Below the pieces are notes generated by a model. The model saw only the letters and a program-made list of their open reading frames with translations. It did not search any database and had not been told where the DNA came from. Source: Rhodoferax sp. (lineage in GTDB: Bacteria > Pseudomonadota > Gammaproteobacteria > Burkholderiales > Burkholderiaceae_C). From it: DNA of 39,083 nt. The position numbers and the translations under genes are program-made. The stretch is from assembly GCA_018061265.1 (NCBI GenBank), contig JAGOUM010000020.1, positions 1 to 39,083 of the forward strand, in the 5' to 3' direction. This document shows positions 33,933 through 39,083 of this stretch, in pieces (position 1 is the first letter of the stretch; every line of letters starts with the position of its first letter).

Positions 33933-34952
33933 TCACTTCTTTCTCTCAAGACCCTCAACAAACACCTTCAGGGTTCGCACCGGCACCTCACCCACGGCAG
34001 TGAGCCACCAGTCACCCAACTGGCGCATCAACACATGGGTGGCACCCATGGCCATCGGCTGCTGGTGTTGTGCTGGCAAATGTCGCGCCGCATCAAAGGG
34101 CTCGATGAACAGTGATACCGAAGCCAACCCGTCCGAAAAAACACACTGCAAGGTGTCATCCGAAGTACCCGGCAGGTTCTGTGCAGAACGCCGGTTGCAA
34201 CTCATCGGTTTAAAACCAGGCACCACGGCGGTGAGTCGCCAGCCCTCCGCGTCGGCCGTAGTGCTGCGCAAGACTGCGCTGCGCAACTGGTAGCCCTGGG
34301 TGTTTTCCATCTGCGCCGCCAGCTTGGCCATCTTCACCGGCGCATCCATCTGCAACTCTGAAAACGCGGCCTGCTCCAGCACCGTCTGGTGTTGATCGAG
34401 GGTCTGCAGTTTGACCACCAGGCCGCTTTTTAACTCGGTCCATATCCGGAAACCAAAACGCATCTCGTCAACCGGAGTCAACTGCGCGATCTCGGCAAGC
34501 AGGCCGGCCACGCGCTCCCGCCCTGCCGTCTTGAGCTGATAAAACCGCGCCACAGAGGAATCTGCCCGATTCAACAGATCGGGAAACAGGCCCAAGGATT
34601 CCCGTCGCTCGTGAATCGCCACGCGGCTGGCTGGCCAGAAGGTGACGACCTGATCGTTGCGCCGGTAGGTGGAGCGCGGCTCTCCAGTGAGCGCCTCCAC
34701 ATGCTCGATCTGCTGCTGACCGTCGCAAACATGCCAGATCCGCGACGACGACATGTACTGGCCCGTGGTCACGACAAAAGTACCACTGTAAGCGCGGCCA
34801 CGCGATGCCGCATGCAGGCGCATCAGCCATTGATCCAGTGAAGGCGTCCCGGCCCGTGCGTTGGGTTGCCCCTGGATTGCCGGCTGCGCCGACGTCGACG
34901 GCCACGCACCCAGGCTGGCCAGCGCCAGCAATAACATCAGCCACCAGCGCAT
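33933..34952 (-). CDS. rseB: Sigma-E regulatory protein RseB (MucB)
   Basis: RseB is a periplasmic protein that binds the RseA periplasmic domain and protects it from cleavage until it senses mislocalised lipids or lipopolysaccharide. A signal peptide covers about residues 1-23. The MucB/RseB N-domain shows YSGTFVVTTGQYMSSSRIWH and LTGEPRSTYRRNDQV. The C-domain ends with DGLASVSLFIEPF and GATHVLMRQLGDWWLTAVGEVP. It has 339 residues. The start ATG 34952 overlaps the rseA stop by one base. Confidence 0.94.
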   Translation of the reverse strand: MRWWLMLLLALASLGAWPSTSAQPAIQGQPNARAGTPSLDQWLMRLHAASRGRAYSGTFVVTTGQYMSSSRIWHVCDGQQQIEHVEALTGEPRSTYRRNDQVVTFWPASRVAIHERRESLGLFPDLLNRADSSVARFYQLKTAGRERVAGLLAEIAQLTPVDEMRFGFRIWTELKSGLVVKLQTLDQHQTVLEQAAFSELQMDAPVKMAKLAAQMENTQGYQLRSAVLRSTTADAEGWRLTAVVPGFKPMSCNRRSAQNLPGTSDDTLQCVFSDGLASVSLFIEPFDAARHLPAQHQQPMAMGATHVLMRQLGDWWLTAVGEVPVRTLKVFVEGLERKK

Positions 34953-35578
34953 CAACGCTTGCCCTCTTCAAACGTGGCATTACGCAAAAACCCGGAAGGC
35001 ATCTGTAATGCCGAGGTGCCGCCAAACTGGCGGTGCGCCAGCAGCAGGGCGTCCAGCCTCGGGTCCCGGATCATTGCCGCAGAGCCGTCCGCGGCCACCT
35101 GGACGACCAATGCTGGTTGCGACGCCGGGCTGGTGGCTGGTCGGGACTGGGCTAGTTGCCCGGCAGGGGGTGCCCCACCCATCGACCCTGAAAACAGATA
35201 CGCCTGCCAGCCCAGAACTCCGGCCAGCACGATCGACGCCAAGCCCGACACCCGACGCCACCAACGATCATTGGCAGCTGGGTTTTTGAAGCCATTTTGA
35301 CCCCCAGCGCTTATATTGAGGGTATTTACAGCTATTATTTTGTTATCTTCCTTGGCCAGTTTCAAACGCAGGCGCTGGACAAACTCGGCCTCATGCGCTC
35401 GTGCATGAACGTCACCCGTTCGCATCACCTCACCGATCAGGTGATAGTTGTCCCACTGCTGTCGCGCCTGATCCGAACTCGCCAGGTCAGCCACGGCACG
35501 GGCAAACGCGTCGCCCTCAAGCTGACCATCCACCAGCAAGGAAACCAGTTCGGCATCGGAATCTGACTGTTTTGACAT
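34952..35578 (-). CDS. rseA: Anti-sigma-E factor RseA, with repeat-derived insertion
   Basis: RseA holds sigma E at the inner membrane until proteolysis releases it. The cytoplasmic sigma-binding domain covers residues 1-66 (LVSLLVDGQLEGDAFARAVADL, then QWDNYHLIGEVMRTGD, the family signature). One membrane helix runs from about 110 to 128 (SGLASIVLAGVLGWQAYLF). The periplasmic part is low in complexity and ends GFLRNATFEEGKR. Residues about 77-97 (DNKIIAVNTLNISAGGQNGF) are encoded by a copy of the interspersed repeat inserted in frame between the sigma-binding domain and the membrane helix. It has 208 residues and starts 38 bases after rpoE. Confidence 0.93.
   Translation of the reverse strand: MSKQSDSDAELVSLLVDGQLEGDAFARAVADLASSDQARQQWDNYHLIGEVMRTGDVHARAHEAEFVQRLRLKLAKEDNKIIAVNTLNISAGGQNGFKNPAANDRWWRRVSGLASIVLAGVLGWQAYLFSGSMGGAPPAGQLAQSRPATSPASQPALVVQVAADGSAAMIRDPRLDALLLAHRQFGGTSALQMPSGFLRNATFEEGKR
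35290..35350 (+). repeat. Short interspersed repeat copy inside rseA, in frame
   Basis: AGCGC (35306-35310), 20 bases, then GCTA (35331-35334). Without gaps, 25 of 32 positions from the core start match the copy at 16836. It contributes about 20 codons without a stop on the rseA strand. Confidence 0.75.
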
Positions 35579-35616
35579 ATTTGGTAAACCTCAACTATTC
35601 GAAACGACCAACCCAA

Positions 35617-36264
35617 CTACCAACGCTTGCCAGTCTGCTTCTCGAGCATGGGTTTGATCTTTGCAGAAACTGCTTCACGCGCCCGAAAAATTCTGGAACG
35701 TACTGTCCCGATCGGGCAATTCATCACTTCAGCAATATCCTCATAACTCAACCCGTCCATTTCCCGCAGCGTGATGGCCTGCCGCAAATCGTCAGGCAAG
35801 GCGTCAAGTGCCGCATTCACGGCCTGACCGATTTCTTTTGCCGCCAACACCGACTCCGGGGTTTCGTCTGATCTTGGTTCACTTTTGGGCTGAAAAGTTT
35901 CATCTTCTTCAGCATTACCCTGCAAAGTGGTTTGTGACACCGTCGGGTCGTGCTTGAGTTCAAGCAGGAACTTCTTCGCCGTGTTGACGGCAATCCGGTA
36001 CAGCCAGGTATAAAACTGGGCCTCACCACGAAACTTCGGCAGTGCGCGGTAGGCGCGAATGAAAGTCTCCTGGGCAATGTCTTCGACCAGGTCCACATCT
36101 CGCACCATACGTCCAATCAAGCGCTCGACCCGCCGCTGGTATTTGATGACCAGTAGTTCAAAAGCCGCCTGGTCCCCCGCCACGGTACGCTCAACCAGCA
36201 TCTGGTCACTGTCTTGCGGCTGGCTGCTGTCGCTTGGCGGCGGGACTGGCGTGGTCTCACTCAT
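35617..36264 (-). CDS. rpoE: RNA polymerase sigma factor RpoE (sigma E)
   Basis: This is an extracytoplasmic-function sigma factor that directs the envelope stress response. The 215 residues show region 2 (YQRRVERLIGRMVRDVDLVEDIAQETFIRAYRAL, then FYTWLYRIAVNTAKK). Region 4 is DLRQAITLREMDGLSYEDIAEVMNCPIGTVRSRIFRARE. An acidic linker of about 40 residues lies between them. ATG 36264 overlaps the stop of the upstream membrane-protein gene by ATGA. The order rpoE-rseA-rseB-mucD is the complete regulatory set. Confidence 0.96.
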   Translation of the reverse strand: MSETTPVPPPSDSSQPQDSDQMLVERTVAGDQAAFELLVIKYQRRVERLIGRMVRDVDLVEDIAQETFIRAYRALPKFRGEAQFYTWLYRIAVNTAKKFLLELKHDPTVSQTTLQGNAEEDETFQPKSEPRSDETPESVLAAKEIGQAVNAALDALPDDLRQAITLREMDGLSYEDIAEVMNCPIGTVRSRIFRAREAVSAKIKPMLEKQTGKRW

Positions 36265-36746
36265 GGCGATGCCCGCTGCCGATCAGCATCGGCCATAACG
36301 CCCGGATCAATTGCCTGGTTGCTGGCGCGGTATCGGCAAAAAAGTGCGCGTCGCAGTGCCTGCCATTGCAATGGCGCGTCCCGGCGTGCTGGCCAAACCC
36401 ATAGATCCAGCCAGGCCGTGCTGCCGCGCAGACGCAATAACATCCAGCTTTGAAAATCCAGCGCCACTTCTGGACGGACGACGCTGGGCTGGTCGTCAAC
36501 AGTCCAATACCACGCCTGGGCGTCCCAAATCAGCAAGCCGGCAGGCATGCAGGACCAACGCCACAGCGCCGTGCTGATACCCAACAGCCACAGCAACACC
36601 GCAGCCGCATGTGGCCATTGCAGGCGGTCAGACGAAGCCACCCACAACAATATGACCAGCGCACCCGAAACAGCAAAAAAAAGGATGACCAGGGCGTGAA
36701 AACGTGAACGCCCCATCGGGTAACTGACCGCTGGGGCGCTATGCAT
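36261..36746 (-). CDS. Two-helix membrane protein ahead of rpoE (YgfX-like position)
   Basis: This product is not firmly recognised. It begins MHSAPAVSYPMGRSRFHALVILFFAVSGALVILL, followed by a second helix (AAVLLWLLGISTALW). The rest is a Trp-rich soluble part (LLIWDAQAWYWTV, STAWLDLWVWPARRDAPLQW) that ends close to the rpoE start. The two N-terminal helices and Trp-rich tail recall the YgfX/CptA type, but this is tentative. I chose ATG 36746; a TTG overlapping the fabF stop is the alternative, and neither has a clear ribosome site. The ATGA overlap suggests coupling to rpoE. Confidence 0.7.
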   Translation of the reverse strand: MHSAPAVSYPMGRSRFHALVILFFAVSGALVILLWVASSDRLQWPHAAAVLLWLLGISTALWRWSCMPAGLLIWDAQAWYWTVDDQPSVVRPEVALDFQSWMLLRLRGSTAWLDLWVWPARRDAPLQWQALRRALFCRYRASNQAIDPGVMADADRQRASP

Positions 36747-36763
36747 AAGGAAAACGCAATGGA

Positions 36764-38011
36764 TCAAGCCATCCGTTTGAACACCAGAGAGCCGTTGGTG
36801 CCACCAAAACCAAAGTTGTTTTTCAGCGCGACGTCAATTTTCATGTCGCGGGCAGCATTGGCACAATAGTCCAGGTCACAGTCGGGGTCCTGGTTGAAGA
36901 TATTGGTGGTTGGGGGACTCTTCTGGTGATGCAATGCCAGCACGGTCACCACCGATTCGAGGCCGCCCGCGCCACCCAGCAGGTGACCGGTCATGGACTT
37001 GGTCGAGTTGATCACAGCTTTCTTGGCATGCTCACCCAGCGCCGCCTTGATGGCATTGGACTCGTTGAGGTCGCCCAGTGGCGTGGAGGTGCCGTGCGCA
37101 TTGACATAATTGATCTGCTCGGCATTCACGCCGGCGTTGCGCAGGGCGATTTCGATGGCACGGCGTGGACCGTCCATGTTCGGGGCAGTCATGTGGCCGG
37201 CGTCTGCGCTCATGCCGAACCCCGCGAGTTCAGCGTAGATTCTGGCGCCACGCGCCTTGGCGTGTTCGTACTCTTCAAGCACCAGCACGCCAGCACCCTC
37301 ACCCAGTACAAAACCGTCACGATCTTTGTCCCATGGGCGCGAGGCGGTGGCCGGGTCATCATTGCGGGTGCTCAGAGCACGCATGGCGGCAAACCCACCC
37401 ACGCCCAGCGCCGACACCGTAGCCTCAGAGCCCCCGGCGACCACCACGTCGGCGTCGCCATATTCGATCATGCGGCCACCCTGGCCAATGCAATGCAAAC
37501 CGGTAGTGCAGGCAGTGACGATCGCAAGATTTGGCCCCTTGAAGCCGAAGCGGATCGACACATGGCCAGCAATCATGTTGACAATGGTCGAAGGCACAAA
37601 AAATGGCGAGATGCGCCGCGCACCGCGCTGCACGAACTCCGTGTGCATACTCTCGATCATTGGCAGACCGCCAATTCCCGAGCCGATCACACATGCAATG
37701 CGATTGGCCAGTTCATCCCCCAACGCGTCTCCGGTGGGCAGTCCCGCATCGGCCACCGCCTGCGCTGCTGCGGCAACGCCGTAGTGGATGAAGGTGTCCA
37801 TGGTGCGTGCCTCTTTGGCACTCATGTAGGACTCGATATTGAAGCCTTTGACTTCACCTGCGATCTTGCAGCTGAAGCTCGAAGCATCAAACTTGGAAAT
37901 CTGACCAATGCCGGATTGCCCGGCGAGCAGGTTGGCCCAGGTGGTGTCGACCGTGTTTCCCACGGGACTGACACAACCCAAACCGGTGACAACGACGCGA
38001 CGACGGGACAT
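36764..38011 (-). CDS. fabF: 3-oxoacyl-[ACP] synthase II
   Basis: FabF elongates acyl-ACP with malonyl-ACP in the type II fatty acid pathway. The catalytic Cys is in [12 protein letters not shown] (near residue 165), the first His in [11 protein letters not shown] (near 305), and the second His with Lys in [14 protein letters not shown]. The closing [16 protein letters not shown] is typical. It has 415 residues. It follows acpP after about 150 bases that contain a strong hairpin. Confidence 0.97.
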   Translation of the reverse strand: MSRRRVVVTGLGCVSPVGNTVDTTWANLLAGQSGIGQISKFDASSFSCKIAGEVKGFNIESYMSAKEARTMDTFIHYGVAAAAQAVADAGLPTGDALGDELANRIACVIGSGIGGLPMIESMHTEFVQRGARRISPFFVPSTIVNMIAGHVSIRFGFKGPNLAIVTACTTGLHCIGQGGRMIEYGDADVVVAGGSEATVSALGVGGFAAMRALSTRNDDPATASRPWDKDRDGFVLGEGAGVLVLEEYEHAKARGARIYAELAGFGMSADAGHMTAPNMDGPRRAIEIALRNAGVNAEQINYVNAHGTSTPLGDLNESNAIKAALGEHAKKAVINSTKSMTGHLLGGAGGLESVVTVLALHHQKSPPTTNIFNQDPDCDLDYCANAARDMKIDVALKNNFGFGGTNGSLVFKRMA

Positions 38012-38042
38012 AGTGATGAATAGTCAGGAGTTCGTCTGAGAA

Positions 38043-38067
38043 AACCGGGTCCGAAAAGGACCCGGTT
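38043..38067 (-). other. Strong hairpin between acpP and fabF (possible attenuator)
   Basis: AACCGGGTCC (38043-38052) and GGACCCGGTT (38058-38067) form a perfect ten-pair stem with a five-base loop. On the minus strand it is followed by TTCTC and not a long T-run. It lies about 97 bases after acpP and 30 bases before fabF, so partial termination or message stabilisation is likely. Confidence 0.55.
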
Positions 38068-38163
38068 CGTGAACCGTGTTTACCACACCAGCACCAACCG
38101 GTCGGCTGGCATGGTCAACTGGCAAAGGGCCGCAGCACACAAGACGCTGAGGTCGGCTGATCT

Positions 38164-38439
<276 letters not shown>

Positions 38440-38535
38440 TTAGCCGGGCTCGAGAGTTGACTCTAAAGTGGCCAAAGAACGGATGGTTCAGCCCCAAGTA
38501 TGACACCGCTGTGCCCACTTGTAACCCAACCGGTT

Positions 38536-39083
38536 TCAGACCATGAACATGCCGCCATTCACGTGCAGTTCCTGCCCTGTCACATAGGCCGCCTGTGGTG
38601 AGGCCAGGTAGGCCACCGCGTGGGCGATGTCGGCCGGCTTGCCCAGGTGACCCAGAGGAATCTGGCCCAACAACGCCTTCTGTTGCTCATCACCCAAGGT
38701 GGCGGTCATGTCGGTCTCGATAAAGCCGGGCGCAATGCAATTGACCGTGATGTTGCGTGAGCCCAATTCACGCGCCAGTGCGCGTGTCATGCCTGCCACA
38801 CCGGCCTTGGCCGCCGCATAGTTGGCCTGGCCCGGGTTGCCCGATGCACCGACCACCGACGTGATGTTGACAATGCGGCCGTAACGCTGCTTCATCATGG
38901 TGCGCATCACCGCGCGGCTCATGCGAAACACCGCCTTGAGATTGGTGTCAAGCACTGCGTCCCATTCGTCGTCTTTCATGCGCATGGCCAGGTTATCACG
39001 GGTGATGCCGGCGTTGTTGACAAGAATCTGCAGGCCGCCATGTTCTTTGACGATGGTATCAATCAGTGCATCCACACCTGCGC
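38536..39083 (-). CDS. fabG: 3-oxoacyl-[ACP] reductase (N-terminus outside window)
   Basis: FabG reduces 3-oxoacyl-ACP with NADPH. The visible part starts after the nucleotide-binding glycine motif, which lies beyond the window edge, so the first Met seen is internal. It shows the LVNNAGITRDNLAMRM segment, Asn in DTNLKAVF, Ser in NITSVVGASGNPGQ, and Tyr and Lys in NYAAAKAGVAG. The C-terminus is VTGQELHVNGGMFMV. It continues the fab cluster and is followed by acpP after 132 bases. Confidence 0.96.
   Translation of the reverse strand, partial: AGVDALIDTIVKEHGGLQILVNNAGITRDNLAMRMKDDEWDAVLDTNLKAVFRMSRAVMRTMMKQRYGRIVNITSVVGASGNPGQANYAAAKAGVAGMTRALARELGSRNITVNCIAPGFIETDMTATLGDEQQKALLGQIPLGHLGKPADIAHAVAYLASPQAAYVTGQELHVNGGMFMV

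Noticed and set aside
36261-36746. Toxin of a toxin-antitoxin pair (CptA/YgfX type)
   Set aside because: No SdhE-like antitoxin gene is adjacent and the similarity is only a two-helix layout; the position ahead of rpoE argues for a different role.

Overview
The window is a chromosomal stretch of a betaproteobacterium, most likely a Comamonadaceae member close to Rhodoferax or Polaromonas. The basis is the high GC content, the protein sequences, the order trpA-accD, the order acpP-fabF-rpoE-rseA-rseB-mucD-lepA-lepB-DUF4845-rnc-era-recO-pdxJ-acpS-nagZ, and a short interspersed repeat of a kind I remember from that family. The genus is a guess. No tRNA, rRNA, CRISPR array, prophage or transposase gene was seen.

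Left part (1-14.5 kb). The end of trpA and then accD run rightwards. They meet a leftward accessory block of ten genes (11.86 to 1.68 kb) packed with ATGA/TGATG overlaps: a peptide-type ABC importer (binding protein, two permeases, two ATPases), an Asp/Glu/hydantoin-racemase-like protein, a tripartite TRAP transporter (dctP, dctQ, dctM) and an RpiR-type regulator. The second permease gene carries a frameshift. A TCATGAA-type motif is repeated four times just before rpiR and recurs around a 12-bp palindrome ahead of the binding-protein gene, so rpiR probably controls both itself and the head of the operon. The racemase-like protein lacks both catalytic cysteines. Upstream lies a PmrAB/QseBC-like two-component pair, preceded by a small basic secreted protein whose promoter has four CTTA(G/A) sites at exact 11-bp spacing.

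Middle part (14.5-24.3 kb). Here are yggT, lysS, a YgjP-like metallopeptidase, two acetyltransferases, a quinone oxidoreductase, a DUF3820 gene overlapping a YciH/SUI1 gene, a 75-residue orphan, and a secreted Cache-like protein followed by a chemoreceptor. The last pair has an FNR-like site placed for class II activation.

Right part (24.3 kb to the end) is a leftward housekeeping block for fatty acid synthesis (fabG, acpP, fabF), envelope stress (rpoE, rseA, rseB, mucD), translation and secretion (lepA, lepB), RNA processing (rnc, era) and recO-pdxJ-acpS-nagZ, with DUF3334 and DUF3297 genes lying between era and recO. The pdxJ product has the sequence style of a divergent PdxJ branch.

The most interesting unannotated signal is a short repeat with the core AGCGC-N20-GCTA, present four times. 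Two copies lie in frame inside genes (trpA and rseA) and two lie just upstream of genes (the YgjP-like gene and nagZ). Other points worth checking are the RpiR operator array, the 11-bp response-regulator box, the FNR site at the chemoreceptor genes, the cysteine-less racemase homologue and the broken permease.
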